From Methanobacteriota archaeon (GTDB lineage Archaea; Thermoplasmatota; Poseidoniia; Poseidoniales; Thalassarchaeaceae): a stretch of DNA of 64,000 nt. The position numbers were made by a program, and so were the translations under genes. The notes beneath the pieces are model-generated. The model saw only the letters and a list, made by a program, of their open reading frames with translations, was not told the origin of the DNA and made no database searches. Position 1 is the stretch's first letter. Each line of letters begins with the position of its first letter. The stretch covers positions 24,183 to 88,182 of the forward strand of contig PBWO01000019.1 in assembly GCA_002727275.1 (NCBI GenBank). Reading direction: 5' to 3'. This document shows positions 43,458-53,209 of this stretch, piece after piece.

Positions 43458-45662
43458 ATGGGTGCCAATTCTGACCGCGTTGCCATATTCATGGCATGGC
43501 CTTATGCAAATGGCCCTCTGCACCTTGGGCACGTAGCCGGAAACTGTCTACCGGCTGATATTCAGTACAAGTATGAGAGGGCCCGCGGTCGTAGAGTTTT
43601 GATGTGCAGCGGCTCAGATGAACATGGAACCCCAATCACCCTCACCGCTGAGCAAGAAGAAGTTCCGCCCCAGGAAATAGTAGATCGTTTTCACGAAATT
43701 AATACTAAATCTCTAGAGGATCTTGGCTGTTCATGGGTGAATAATGTGGATTCGCGGGGCATAGAATACGGGGGGGCACTATACAACAGAACAACCGACA
43801 AGTTGCACAAAGAAATTGTAAGAGAAGTTTTTCGGGATCTTCTTGAGGCAGGCTATTTAGAACAAACAACAATGCAACAATATTGTTCAGTCTCTAATGG
43901 TCAAGTCAGATTCCTGCCAGATAGATACGTCGAGGGAACATGCCCTATTTGTGATGCTGATGGTGCTAGAGGAGATCAGTGTGATTCATGCGGAGCTACT
44001 TACGAGGCAAATCAGTTGCTGAATCCAGTATCCAAACTTGATCCGGATGCAGCCGTTGAAATCCGAGATACCGATCATATGTTTTTCAGGTTAGATATGT
44101 TCCAAGAGCAACTTACTGAGAGATATGGGGTACAATCCAAGGTGTGGAAGCCCAATGTTCGTGCCATGACAAAAAATTGGCTAGATATGGGCTTGCGCCC
44201 TAGAGCGGTAACTAGGGATATTGACTGGGGCATCACTCTACCCCTAGAGGGTGATGATTGGGATTCCAAGCGAGTTTATGTTTGGTTCGAGGCCGTTCAA
44301 GGATACTATACATGTGCCCGTATATGGGCACAAAGATACGCAACTAATGCTGGACATCCCAGGGGACTTGATGCTTGGGAAGATTGGTGGAAGGTTGATT
44401 CAGATGGGCAGATTCCCAAACATATCTATTTCATGGGGAAAGACAACATCCCATTCCACACGATAATATGGCCTTCAATAATCATGGGTATGAATTCAGC
44501 TGCTTCTGGTAATCCCCCAAGTAGTGCACCTAAACCAGGTGAACTAGCACTTGAAACCAATGTTCCAGCTAACGAGTACCTGATGTTACAAGGAGGACAA
44601 TTCAGTAAGAGTAGGAAACATGGAGTTTGGCTCCCTTCGTTTCTTGAAAGGTATGATCCAGATACATTGCGATATTACTTGTCAATCAATATGCCAGAAG
44701 GGCACGATTCGGATTTCAGATGGGATGAGTATGTTGACCGCGTAAACAACGAGCTAATCGGTACATATGCTAATTTCGTGCACAGAGTGTTGACTCTAGC
44801 CCACAGACTTCCACATGACTCAGTGAATCCACTAGAACAATACTATGATCAATCCCTACATGGGGGCGAGATTTCACAAGTTAGAGAATACCTCCAATCA
44901 GCTACAGATTCTTTGGAAAAACACCGTTTCAAAGAAGCATTGCGTAGTATCATGTCTATTGCCCAATTAGGTAATTCAATACTACAAGAAGCCGCGCCAT
45001 GGAACCATCTCAAATCTCCTGAAAATCCTGATGCTAAGGAATCACTTTCTTCACTAGCGTATAGTTGGCTACTTTGTCGAGGTCTTGCAGTTACACTGCG
45101 TCCATTCATTCCATTCCAATCAGATAGGTTATGGGAGATGTTAGGATATTCTCAAGATATCGATACCGTTAATTGGCTTGATGCATTTAATTCGGACGAA
45201 TTTTCTTGGAATAATAAGAGCCCGAATCCACTCTTCGAGCGTCTGGAATTAGAATCAATTCTTGAACATGAGAAATCACTAGCAGATAGCAAGGACAATG
45301 AATCTTCACCTGATGAGGATGATACAGGAGATGGTCTAATCGACTTCGAGGATTTCGTAAAAGTTGAAATGAGGACTGGGAAGATTGTCTCAGTTGAGGA
45401 TCATCCCAATGCAGACAAATTGTTCGTAGTTCAGATTCAGGATGGACCGGATTCAACTAGAACGGTCTGTGCTGGATTGAAGGGACACTATACTGCATCT
45501 CAACTAGATGGCCTCGATGTTGTCTTCGTAGCTAATCTACGACCTCGTAAATTACGAGGAGTTTTGTCCGAGGGTATGTTACTAGCAGCTGATGACGAAG
45601 ACGGTAATGTTCGTGTGTTAACACCCGAATCTGATATGCCACCGGGCTCTCTAGTCAGATGA
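43458..45662 (+). CDS. metG: Methionyl-tRNA synthetase
   Basis: Class I synthetase of 734 residues. PYANGPLHLGHVAGN (about 16-30) is the HIGH region. A zinc knuckle is at CPICDADG...CDSCG (about 162-180). The KMSKS loop reads GQFSKSRKHG near residue 380; the first Lys of the motif is replaced by Gln, while the second (SKS) is kept. A C-terminal EMAPII-like tRNA-binding domain runs from about 640 (KVEMRTGKIVSVEDHPNADK). ATG 43458 fits the leaderless TATA; GTG 43437 is the alternative. It overlaps the convergent tsr3 end by 12 bases. Confidence 0.94.
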   Translation: MGANSDRVAIFMAWPYANGPLHLGHVAGNCLPADIQYKYERARGRRVLMCSGSDEHGTPITLTAEQEEVPPQEIVDRFHEINTKSLEDLGCSWVNNVDSRGIEYGGALYNRTTDKLHKEIVREVFRDLLEAGYLEQTTMQQYCSVSNGQVRFLPDRYVEGTCPICDADGARGDQCDSCGATYEANQLLNPVSKLDPDAAVEIRDTDHMFFRLDMFQEQLTERYGVQSKVWKPNVRAMTKNWLDMGLRPRAVTRDIDWGITLPLEGDDWDSKRVYVWFEAVQGYYTCARIWAQRYATNAGHPRGLDAWEDWWKVDSDGQIPKHIYFMGKDNIPFHTIIWPSIIMGMNSAASGNPPSSAPKPGELALETNVPANEYLMLQGGQFSKSRKHGVWLPSFLERYDPDTLRYYLSINMPEGHDSDFRWDEYVDRVNNELIGTYANFVHRVLTLAHRLPHDSVNPLEQYYDQSLHGGEISQVREYLQSATDSLEKHRFKEALRSIMSIAQLGNSILQEAAPWNHLKSPENPDAKESLSSLAYSWLLCRGLAVTLRPFIPFQSDRLWEMLGYSQDIDTVNWLDAFNSDEFSWNNKSPNPLFERLELESILEHEKSLADSKDNESSPDEDDTGDGLIDFEDFVKVEMRTGKIVSVEDHPNADKLFVVQIQDGPDSTRTVCAGLKGHYTASQLDGLDVVFVANLRPRKLRGVLSEGMLLAADDEDGNVRVLTPESDMPPGSLVR

Positions 45663-46193
45663 TTTTGGTTCATCGAAGAATTCCCATTGAATTTTCACAA
45701 GTTCCTCGGTTGTTCTAGCACGACTATATGCCTCTAGAGGATGTTCATTCAATGACAGAAACTCATTACCATATGGTAACTCATTCAATATCGATTTAGC
45801 TTGACCAACTCTGCCCAATATTATCAGCGATGCTGCAATAGCTTCTGCAGTTGAAAGCCTACCGGGCTTACCCCATGATACTGGATTTGCAGCCAACAAT
45901 ACAGGAAGAGTGCGCGGAATCAAACTTGTTGACTTAGTAATCGAGTCGATTGATGGTCTAATCTGCTTCCACGAGCAGTCTAAGGCGACTACTGAGCCAC
46001 CCACATCGATTATTCTACTATCTTCGGGGCCTTGTATTGAGCCACTTGTAGGATCCAGTAGTATTCCTCTGGATGGTGCTCCGGATGTATCTTGATGCAG
46101 TGTGGCCAATCCTGCTGCAGAGATTGCCCTAGCAGTACACTTCTTAGGGTCATCTTGGTCGAGATGGATTATATGAATTGGAACAATTTCCAT
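45651..46193 (-). CDS. rRNA aminocarboxypropyltransferase Tsr3 (DUF367)
   Basis: SAM-dependent enzyme that adds an aminocarboxypropyl group to a hypermodified base of small-subunit rRNA. Family blocks present are DDPKKCTARAISAAGLATL (about 14-32), LDPTSG...GPEDSRIIDVGGSVVALDCSW (about 46-74, key DCSW), and LPVLLAANPVSWGKPGRLST (about 94-113), with AEAIAASLIILG after it. The length of 180 is typical. It starts where mbf1 ends, so the two are one transcript. Confidence 0.88.
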   Translation of the reverse strand: MEIVPIHIIHLDQDDPKKCTARAISAAGLATLHQDTSGAPSRGILLDPTSGSIQGPEDSRIIDVGGSVVALDCSWKQIRPSIDSITKSTSLIPRTLPVLLAANPVSWGKPGRLSTAEAIAASLIILGRVGQAKSILNELPYGNEFLSLNEHPLEAYSRARTTEELVKIQWEFFDEPKSSD

Positions 46194-46688
46194 TTAATCA
46201 CCCTGCTGTAGGAATTCATCTAACGCATCAGCAATAGTCATCCCTCTTGATGATGTGCGCGATACCATGGAATCCCTGCCAGCATCGGATTCTTCTCTTA
46301 GATTAACATCGAGTACTTTCTCTAGTTTGTTTATTAGATCATCAGTAGGCCTAGTTCCAGATTCCGCCTTCTGTATCGAATTTATTCTAACATTCATTCT
46401 GTTAGCCAATTCCTTCTGACTCCACCCCATATTCTCACGTGCATTCCTCAATCTAATATGGAAATCATTGGATAGTTCATGTTCATTATTCTCATGAATA
46501 GTACGTGTAGATGTCTTTCGTACTTTTACTGGATTTTGCTCAAAAGGCGACTTATGCAACTCAATACCCATCGAATCTGTGCATTTTGAGCATACATCCA
46601 GTGTAACGTTAGAAACTATTCCTCTATTGGTTGAAACACCCTCGGCACCACACAATTCGCATACAGCCATGGGCCTCACAGGGGTCAT
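46194..46688 (-). CDS. Multiprotein bridging factor 1 (MBF1) homologue
   Basis: A 164-residue protein with an N-terminal zinc ribbon (CELCG ... CSKC, about 10-36) and a C-terminal HTH of the Cro/C1 type: LRNARENMGWSQKELANRMN, then SIQKAESGTRPTDDLINKLE (about 82-125). In archaea MBF1 binds the small ribosomal subunit and is linked to translation. It begins at ATG 46688, leaderless by TATA spacing; ATG 46670 (MAVCELCG) is also likely. It is divergent from PAN. Confidence 0.88.
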   Translation of the reverse strand: MTPVRPMAVCELCGAEGVSTNRGIVSNVTLDVCSKCTDSMGIELHKSPFEQNPVKVRKTSTRTIHENNEHELSNDFHIRLRNARENMGWSQKELANRMNVRINSIQKAESGTRPTDDLINKLEKVLDVNLREESDAGRDSMVSRTSSRGMTIADALDEFLQQGD

Positions 46689-46716
46689 TATCGGATTACT
46701 CTTAGGGAAGGAAGCA

Positions 46717-46727
46717 TCAATAATGCA
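46717..46727. promoter_or_regulatory. Possible shared TATA box of mbf1 and PAN
   Basis: CATCAATAATG lies about 24 bases before the PAN ATG (46746) and about 34 before the mbf1 ATG (46688) on the opposite strand. The spacing fits a leaderless PAN transcript. This is position-based only. Confidence 0.35.
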
Positions 46728-46745
46728 GTGGCCGTAATCACAATC

Positions 46746-47954
46746 ATGGCTGAGGCAGATGATAGCCCCCGCGGAGATGATTTGAGCCAGGATTCATTGA
46801 CTCAGTTACGTAGGGAATTTAAGGACCTGTCAAGTAATGCCCAGCAATTATTGACTGAGAAATTATATCTTGAGAATGAATGTTCTAGGCTAAAGAAAAG
46901 AGTAAATTCACTAGATGAAGAAATTCGCTCGCTTCGTAAACCACCATTCGTAGTCGGTCATGTTCAAGATAGGGTCGATGACAAGGCGGTTGTCAGGAGT
47001 TCTAATGGGACAGTATTCTTAGTTACTATAAACAGTAGAATTGACGCAGAAAATATCAAGCCGGGGGCTAGAGTAGCACTGAATCAGGATTCACTATCAA
47101 TAATCGAGGTTTTGAACGACTCTTGGGATCCAATAGTTACCAGTGCAGAAATTCTTGAAAGGCCCGACAGTAGTTTCGACGATCTAGGAGGTTTAAATGC
47201 GCAAATCAAAGAATTACGAGAGTCGATCGAGTTACCATTGAATCGTCCTGAATCTTTCATAGAATTTGGTATCACCCCACCTAAGGGAGTTTTACTCACA
47301 GGCCCTCCGGGTACAGGAAAGACGGTGTTAGCAAAGGCCATTGCTAACTCAACTGATGTCACATTTCTGGGGCTAGTGGGTTCTGAGTTGGCACAGAAGT
47401 ACATCGGTGAAGGAGGCCGTATAGTTAGAGAATTATTCGACTTGGCTAGGGAACGCAGTCCTGCAATAATTTTCATTGATGAAATTGATTCTATTGGCTC
47501 CAAGAGATTAGATGTTGCAACGTCCGGAGACCGTGAAGTTCAGAGAACATTGATGCAGTTACTAGCAGAGTTAGATGGATTTGATGCATTAGATGATGTC
47601 AAGATAATCGCTGCTACAAATCGTCCTGAATTACTAGATCCTGCACTCCTGAGGCCAGGTAGATTTGATAGAGTAATCAATATTGACTTGCCCAATGTTG
47701 AAGCCCGTGAGAGTATATTTGGAGTATATTGTAGAAATCTTCCTATGAAAGATAATATCGATACCAGAAAGCTTGCAATTACTTCAGAAGGTTTCAGTGG
47801 TGCTGAAATCAAGTCTGTTGTCACAGAAGCTGCAATGACAGCTATTTCGGAAGGCAGAGATTCATGCCAGGAAGACGATTTCTCTAGTGCTATGACTAAG
47901 GTTAGAGAAAAGCGAGAGTCAGGAGTTGAGTCCCCTGATGAGTTATATGGCTAA
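46746..47954 (+). CDS. Proteasome-activating nucleotidase PAN
   Basis: AAA+ ATPase ring that unfolds substrates for the 20S proteasome. An N-terminal coiled coil (about 15-65) is followed by an OB-type domain, then the AAA core: GPPGTGKTVLAKAI (Walker A, about 184-197), FIDEIDSIGSKR (Walker B, about 241-252) and ATNRPELLDPALLRPGRFDR (about 292-311). The last three residues LYG form a HbYX motif (hydrophobic-Tyr-any), which opens the alpha ring encoded at 13305. ATG 46746 is used; the extension to 46728 is non-conserved. Length is 402. Confidence 0.94.
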   Translation: MAEADDSPRGDDLSQDSLTQLRREFKDLSSNAQQLLTEKLYLENECSRLKKRVNSLDEEIRSLRKPPFVVGHVQDRVDDKAVVRSSNGTVFLVTINSRIDAENIKPGARVALNQDSLSIIEVLNDSWDPIVTSAEILERPDSSFDDLGGLNAQIKELRESIELPLNRPESFIEFGITPPKGVLLTGPPGTGKTVLAKAIANSTDVTFLGLVGSELAQKYIGEGGRIVRELFDLARERSPAIIFIDEIDSIGSKRLDVATSGDREVQRTLMQLLAELDGFDALDDVKIIAATNRPELLDPALLRPGRFDRVINIDLPNVEARESIFGVYCRNLPMKDNIDTRKLAITSEGFSGAEIKSVVTEAAMTAISEGRDSCQEDDFSSAMTKVREKRESGVESPDELYG

Positions 47955-47992
47955 TCAGCAATGCTCATCAGCGAGCGCTACGACCCCCTGTC

Positions 47993-49024
47993 ATGACACA
48001 ACGCTTGGTAGAGTGTGTTCCTAACTTCAGTGAAGGCAGGGATAGTTCAGTCATCGATTCAATCGTCCAACCGATCATGGACAATCACGATGTTTCACTG
48101 CTTGACATCGACATGGGTGCAGACTTCAATCGAACAGTCGTCACCATGGTAGGAGAACCAGAAGCAGTATTGCAGACAGTCATTGAATGCACTCGAGTTG
48201 CATTGGATATGATCGACATGAGTCAACATTCAGGTGAGCATGCAAGAATGGGGGCAGTAGATGTCGTACCATTTATTCCAATTAGTGGGGTTACTATGGA
48301 TGAATGTGTTGAGCTTTCTCGCAGATTCGCTAAGGCCGTGTCTCGAGAACATTCTCTACCAGTATACCTCTATGCAAATTCAGCTACTACAGAACAGAGA
48401 GTACGATTACCCGATATCAGGAAGGGCGAATATGAGGGGCTATCTGAAAAGATTGTCAAAGATGAGTGGCTTCCCGATTATGGTCCCGCAGAGTTCAAAC
48501 CATCTATGGGGGCTACAGCAACAGGCGCAAGGAGTCTTCTAATTGCTTACAATGTAAATCTCAATACTCATGATAAATCCAAAGCTAACTCTATCGCATC
48601 AAAGATTAGAACTAGTGGTTCAATAATCAAGGATGCAGATGGTGTTACTATGCGTGGAGAAGATGGTAAACCACTCAGAGATCCTGGAATATTCAAGCAC
48701 TTACAGGCTGCAGGATGGATGTATGATGAAGATACAGCTCAGGTATCTATGAACTTGCTAGATTACTCAGTAACCGGACTGCATGATGTCACAGAAGCCA
48801 TACGTGTAGAGGCGGAAAAAATTGGGCTTTCTATTGTTGCTAGTGAATTAGTTGGACTAGTTCCACTAAATGCTATGCTAGATGCGGGGCGTCATTACAA
48901 TGGCAATATTGTTGCTGATGATGAATCACTAGTACGTATTGCAATAGATGGGCTAATGTTAGAAGTTTTATCTGAGTTTGAGCCATATAATAGCATCATA
49001 GAATGGGCAATACAGGAGAGATAG
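47993..49024 (+). CDS. ftcD: Glutamate formimidoyltransferase
   Basis: Transfers the formimino group of formiminoglutamate to tetrahydrofolate in histidine breakdown. The chain opens with VECVPNFSEGRD (about 6-17), and holds SGEHARMGAVDVVPFIPISG (about 79-98) with catalytic His, then PSMGATATGARSLLIAYNVN (about 169-188). Length is 343 residues, the single-domain form without the fused cyclodeaminase, which is the next gene. The stop is one base from the fchA start. Confidence 0.92.
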   Translation: MTQRLVECVPNFSEGRDSSVIDSIVQPIMDNHDVSLLDIDMGADFNRTVVTMVGEPEAVLQTVIECTRVALDMIDMSQHSGEHARMGAVDVVPFIPISGVTMDECVELSRRFAKAVSREHSLPVYLYANSATTEQRVRLPDIRKGEYEGLSEKIVKDEWLPDYGPAEFKPSMGATATGARSLLIAYNVNLNTHDKSKANSIASKIRTSGSIIKDADGVTMRGEDGKPLRDPGIFKHLQAAGWMYDEDTAQVSMNLLDYSVTGLHDVTEAIRVEAEKIGLSIVASELVGLVPLNAMLDAGRHYNGNIVADDESLVRIAIDGLMLEVLSEFEPYNSIIEWAIQER

Positions 49025-49025
49025 T

Positions 49026-49643
49026 ATGAATGATGGATACATATCGATTCTGAATTCAATTGCATCATCTAATCCCACACCAGGAGGAGGTTCGGTAGCT
49101 GCTTTGAGTCTAGCACACGCGCATTCACTTGCCACTATGGTATCTCATCTCACTCTGAAAAGTGACAAATGGTCTGAAGGACATGGTATTGCAAATATGA
49201 TAGTTCAGGATTCCGATGAACGTATTGATGAAGCAATTACACTCGCTGAAAAGGATGCATTAGCATTTGATGCAGTGATGGCTGCCTACCGGCTACCTAA
49301 GGATGAAGATGACTCCACTAAACGTTCTGATGCTATTAGAGAGGCAACAATTGTAGCTGCACTGGCCCCACTCGAAACCGCACAGGCCGCACACTCATTA
49401 TTGAAACAAATATTGGTTTTATGTCGTGGTTGCAATTCTAATGCCCTGACAGATCTTGCAGCTTCTGCCGAATTGGCAAGAACTTCTGCAATAATTGCTC
49501 AGATGAATGTGAGGATAAACACTCAGTACGTTAGTGGAAATGATGTAGATACCATAGAACATGACATTGACATTGTAATCACGGACTGTGAAAAGATAAT
49601 GTCCGAATTACGCGACACATGCACGGATAGATTAGGTTGGTGA
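49026..49643 (+). CDS. fchA: Formimidoyltetrahydrofolate cyclodeaminase
   Basis: Converts formimino-THF to methenyl-THF and ammonia, working with FtcD. The block PTPGGGSVAALSLAHAHSLA (about 17-36) is the family signature. The rest is an all-helical bundle of 205 residues, including DSDERIDEAITLAEKDALAF. It is tightly coupled with ftcD (one base apart) and hutU. Confidence 0.9.
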   Translation: MNDGYISILNSIASSNPTPGGGSVAALSLAHAHSLATMVSHLTLKSDKWSEGHGIANMIVQDSDERIDEAITLAEKDALAFDAVMAAYRLPKDEDDSTKRSDAIREATIVAALAPLETAQAAHSLLKQILVLCRGCNSNALTDLAASAELARTSAIIAQMNVRINTQYVSGNDVDTIEHDIDIVITDCEKIMSELRDTCTDRLGW

Positions 49644-49647
49644 GAAT

Positions 49648-51651
49648 TTGATTGATTATTCGGTTGGTATTCCATCAGAATTACCTCCTCCCCAACCCTT
49701 GGATAATTCTGTTCCACACGCCCCTAGTCGCCCTCAAGTATTGGATGATATTGACAAGAGATTAGCAATAGAGAATTCACTAAGGTATTTCCCTCCTGAA
49801 TGGCATCAAGAACTGGCAATTGAATTCTTGAATGAATTAGAACTGTTTGGTCATATCTACATGTATCGATTTAGGCCAACTTACAGCATGCATGCGAGAC
49901 ATATTTCGGAATATGCCGCAAACAGTAATTCCGCTGCTGCAATAATGCTCATGATTCAGAATAATTTGGATCCCAATGTCGCCCAATTTCCTCACGAATT
50001 GGTAACATACGGTACGAATGGCTCGGTTTTTCAGAATTGGGCGCAATATCTGCTTACAATGCAATATCTGTCTAAAATGAATGATAATCAAACACTCGTC
50101 ATGTATTCAGGTCATCCATTGGGAGTATTTCCTTCCTCGGCAGAATCACCAATGGCAGTGGTTACTAACGGAATGGTAATTCCCAATTATTCTAAACAAG
50201 AAGATTACGAGAGGATGAATGCACTGGGAGTATCCCAATATGGGCAGATGACAGCTGGCTCGTACATGTATATTGGACCCCAAGGTATCGTTCACGGAAC
50301 TACAATTACTATCCTTAATGCTGCTCGAAAGTACCTTAATCTGCAAGACCGAGATGATTTAGGCGGTGTATTGTATGTGACTTCAGGACTTGGTGGTATG
50401 TCCGGCGCACAAGCAAAAGCCACTGTAATTGCAGGCGCGGTTTGCATAATTGCTGAAATTGATCCAGTTGCTGCAAACAAGAGGCATTCTCAGGGATGGT
50501 TGACTGAACTTTACGATGATTTGGATGAGTTGACATTCCGCGCAAGAAGTGCAATCGAGAATAAAGAAGCGGTTTCCATTGGATATCTAGGTAATATTGT
50601 AGACCTATTAGAGCATCTTGTCGAGTCACAAGTTACTCCAGACTTAGCCAGTGACCAAACCAGTCTACATAATCCGTGGCTAGGTGGATACATGCCCGCT
50701 GGTATCGATTTCGAACACGGTAGAAAATTACTCACTGATGATCCAGTCAAATTCAAAAATATGGTTAAGAAAAGTTTGCGTAGACATGTGGAATGTATCA
50801 ACAAATTATGTGATAGAGGTACTATATTCTGGGATTATGGTAATGCATTTCTCCTCGAGTCCGGACGTGCTGGTGCCAATGTAATGAACGAAGATGGTTC
50901 ATTCAGATACCCTTCTTATGTTGAAGATATAATGGGCCCTATGTGCTTTGATTATGGATTCGGCCCTTTCCGATGGGTATGTACTTCAGGCAATAGCAAA
51001 GATCTCCATGTTACAGACCAAATTGCAATCGAAATATTACGTGAGCTTTCGGATAATTGTACTGCTGAAATACATACTCAATATGAAGATAATATTCGTT
51101 GGATTGTCGAAGCTGACAAACACGACCTAGTTGTTGGCAGTAAAGCTAGAATTCTTTATGCCGACGAAAAAGGACGTACTAGGATTGCAATGGAGTTCAA
51201 CCGTGCAATTGCGGATGGAAGAATCAGTGCCCCCATTGTCTTGGGCAGGGATCATCATGATGTCGGTGGAACAGATAGCCCATATCGTGAAACTGCAAAC
51301 ATTCACGATGGTTCAATGTTTACAGCCGATATGGCAGTACACAATTTTGTTGGGGATTCGTTTCGTGGGGCAACTTGGACCAGCCTTCATAATGGAGGAG
51401 GTGTGGGTTGGGGCGAGGTAATAAACGGTGGATTTGGATTATTTATCGATGGTAGTGATGAATCGTCAAGGAGAATTGAATCAATGATTTCTTGGGATGT
51501 AATCAATGGTTTAGCAAGGAGATCGTGGGCACGTAATTCAGGAGCAATGAGTACCGTTTCTCAAGCATCAGAATTGAATAATCAGTTAGACGTTACAATG
51601 CCAAATATTGTCGATAGTAATGTATTGGATAGTGTGTTTAAGTCTCGATGA
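49648..51651 (+). CDS. hutU: Urocanate hydratase (urocanase), long form
   Basis: Adds water to urocanate, using a tightly bound NAD+, to give imidazolonepropionate. The core is unmistakable: MYSGHPLGVFPSS (about 151-163), SQYGQMTAGSYMYIGPQGIV (about 192-211), the NAD loop TSGLGGMSGAQAKATVIAG (about 248-266) and ILGRDHHDVGGTDSP-type block (about 530). At 667 residues it is the long form (bacterial HutU about 556; the mammalian form about 676). It starts with TTG at 49648, five bases after GGTGAG. Confidence 0.95.
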   Translation: MIDYSVGIPSELPPPQPLDNSVPHAPSRPQVLDDIDKRLAIENSLRYFPPEWHQELAIEFLNELELFGHIYMYRFRPTYSMHARHISEYAANSNSAAAIMLMIQNNLDPNVAQFPHELVTYGTNGSVFQNWAQYLLTMQYLSKMNDNQTLVMYSGHPLGVFPSSAESPMAVVTNGMVIPNYSKQEDYERMNALGVSQYGQMTAGSYMYIGPQGIVHGTTITILNAARKYLNLQDRDDLGGVLYVTSGLGGMSGAQAKATVIAGAVCIIAEIDPVAANKRHSQGWLTELYDDLDELTFRARSAIENKEAVSIGYLGNIVDLLEHLVESQVTPDLASDQTSLHNPWLGGYMPAGIDFEHGRKLLTDDPVKFKNMVKKSLRRHVECINKLCDRGTIFWDYGNAFLLESGRAGANVMNEDGSFRYPSYVEDIMGPMCFDYGFGPFRWVCTSGNSKDLHVTDQIAIEILRELSDNCTAEIHTQYEDNIRWIVEADKHDLVVGSKARILYADEKGRTRIAMEFNRAIADGRISAPIVLGRDHHDVGGTDSPYRETANIHDGSMFTADMAVHNFVGDSFRGATWTSLHNGGGVGWGEVINGGFGLFIDGSDESSRRIESMISWDVINGLARRSWARNSGAMSTVSQASELNNQLDVTMPNIVDSNVLDSVFKSR

Positions 51652-51657
51652 CTCTAT

Positions 51658-53205
51658 TTGAGTATCTCTTGTCGCTATTTCGTGCGCGACGTTGCGATTG
51701 ATGGTATTACACTGAATCTGGAAGATGCGGTCGCTTTGTCATTCGGAATGGCAAGGGCTAACCTTTCTGACAAGGCAATTCACTCAATGTTAGCTTCTCG
51801 CTCAGCCATTGAACATATCATTCAATCAGACAAGGTTGTCTATGGAATTAATACTGGATTCGGAGCAATGTCTTCAGTGCGAATTGATGGAAATGATCTA
51901 GAAGATTTGCAGGCCAACCTAATCAGAAGTCATGCCTGTGGAGTAGGCGAGTTAATGGAGCCTGAACATGTCCTTCTGATGATGATATTTAGAGCGAATT
52001 CTCTGGCTAAAGGAGTTTCAGGAATACGTCCCGAAATTGTAAAAATGCTACTTGAAATGGTCAACCAAGGAATTGCACCTGTGGTCCCTAGGATTGGCTC
52101 ACTTGGAGCATCGGGGGACTTAGCACCACTCTCACATATGTCCTTGGCATTATTGGTAGAAGGGGAATGTATGATCAGGTCCGATTCTGGATGGGAAAAA
52201 ATTCCTAGTACTGAGGCATTATCTAATGCGGGCCTAAATCCTGTTAAATTGCATGCTAAAGAAGGGCTTTCGTTAATCAACGGGACAAGTCAAATGTGTG
52301 CCTATCTCGCAATTACGTTGCTCAATATGGAAAAGCTCGTCATGGCTGCTGATGCTAGTGTAGCGTGCTCAGTAGAGGCAATAAGAGGCTCGCATGCTCC
52401 ATTTGATGCTAGGATTCACCTAAATAGGCCACAACGCGGACAATCAATATCATCTGCTAGAATAACACAATTTGTTATTGATTCGGATATCAACGAATCA
52501 CATGCTAATTGCGACCGTGTTCAAGATGCATATTGTTTCAGATGTGCGCCTCAAGTACATGGACCAGTAATCGATCTATTATCCGAGACGCGCCGGATGT
52601 TGGAGATTGAAATTAACAGTGCAACTGACAATCCATTAGTTTTCGTAGATGAAGAGGGAGTAGATATTGTCAGTGGAGGTAATTTCCATGGTCAGAACCT
52701 TGCACTTGCTAGCGACTCAATAGCCATTGCATGTCACGAATTAGCCAGTATCTCTGAAAGACGTATCAATCAAGTCCTAGATCCCAATTGGAGCGGACAG
52801 AAAGCGTTCCTAGCTAAGTCGGAAGGTCTTGAAAGTGGTTACATGATTATCCAATATGTAGCAGCAGCTTGCATAGCAGAACTGCATTTACTAGCAAATC
52901 CTACTACAACTTCGAATATTCCAGTTAGTATGGGTAAAGAAGACCACGTCTCAATGGGCGCAACCGGAACATACCGCTCACTAAAATCAACTCAGTTACT
53001 GTCTCAGGTACTAGCTAACGAACTAATATGTTCAGCCGAAGCAATCGAACGGATATCTGAGTTACCAGGTGTCGGAGTTTCAAAGATAATTGAATGGGTC
53101 AGAAATCATGTTTCGCCATTTGAAGGTGATAGGGTTATGTCTACAGAGTGTGAAAGCCTTTCCAATAATTTGTTGAATGGTGGCTTACAAGCCATTTTCG
53201 AGTGA
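51658..53205 (+). CDS. hutH: Histidine ammonia-lyase
   Basis: Deaminates histidine to urocanate, the first step of the Hut pathway. GSLGASGDLAPLSHM (about 147-161) contains the Ala-Ser-Gly triad that forms the MIO cofactor. Further blocks are YGINTGFGAMSS (about 62), INSATDNPLV (about 317) and GGNFHGQNLALASD (about 341). Length is 515 residues. The start is TTG 51658 with no clear ribosome site, seven bases after hutU. Confidence 0.94.
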   Translation: MSISCRYFVRDVAIDGITLNLEDAVALSFGMARANLSDKAIHSMLASRSAIEHIIQSDKVVYGINTGFGAMSSVRIDGNDLEDLQANLIRSHACGVGELMEPEHVLLMMIFRANSLAKGVSGIRPEIVKMLLEMVNQGIAPVVPRIGSLGASGDLAPLSHMSLALLVEGECMIRSDSGWEKIPSTEALSNAGLNPVKLHAKEGLSLINGTSQMCAYLAITLLNMEKLVMAADASVACSVEAIRGSHAPFDARIHLNRPQRGQSISSARITQFVIDSDINESHANCDRVQDAYCFRCAPQVHGPVIDLLSETRRMLEIEINSATDNPLVFVDEEGVDIVSGGNFHGQNLALASDSIAIACHELASISERRINQVLDPNWSGQKAFLAKSEGLESGYMIIQYVAAACIAELHLLANPTTTSNIPVSMGKEDHVSMGATGTYRSLKSTQLLSQVLANELICSAEAIERISELPGVGVSKIIEWVRNHVSPFEGDRVMSTECESLSNNLLNGGLQAIFE

Positions 53206-53209
53206 TATT

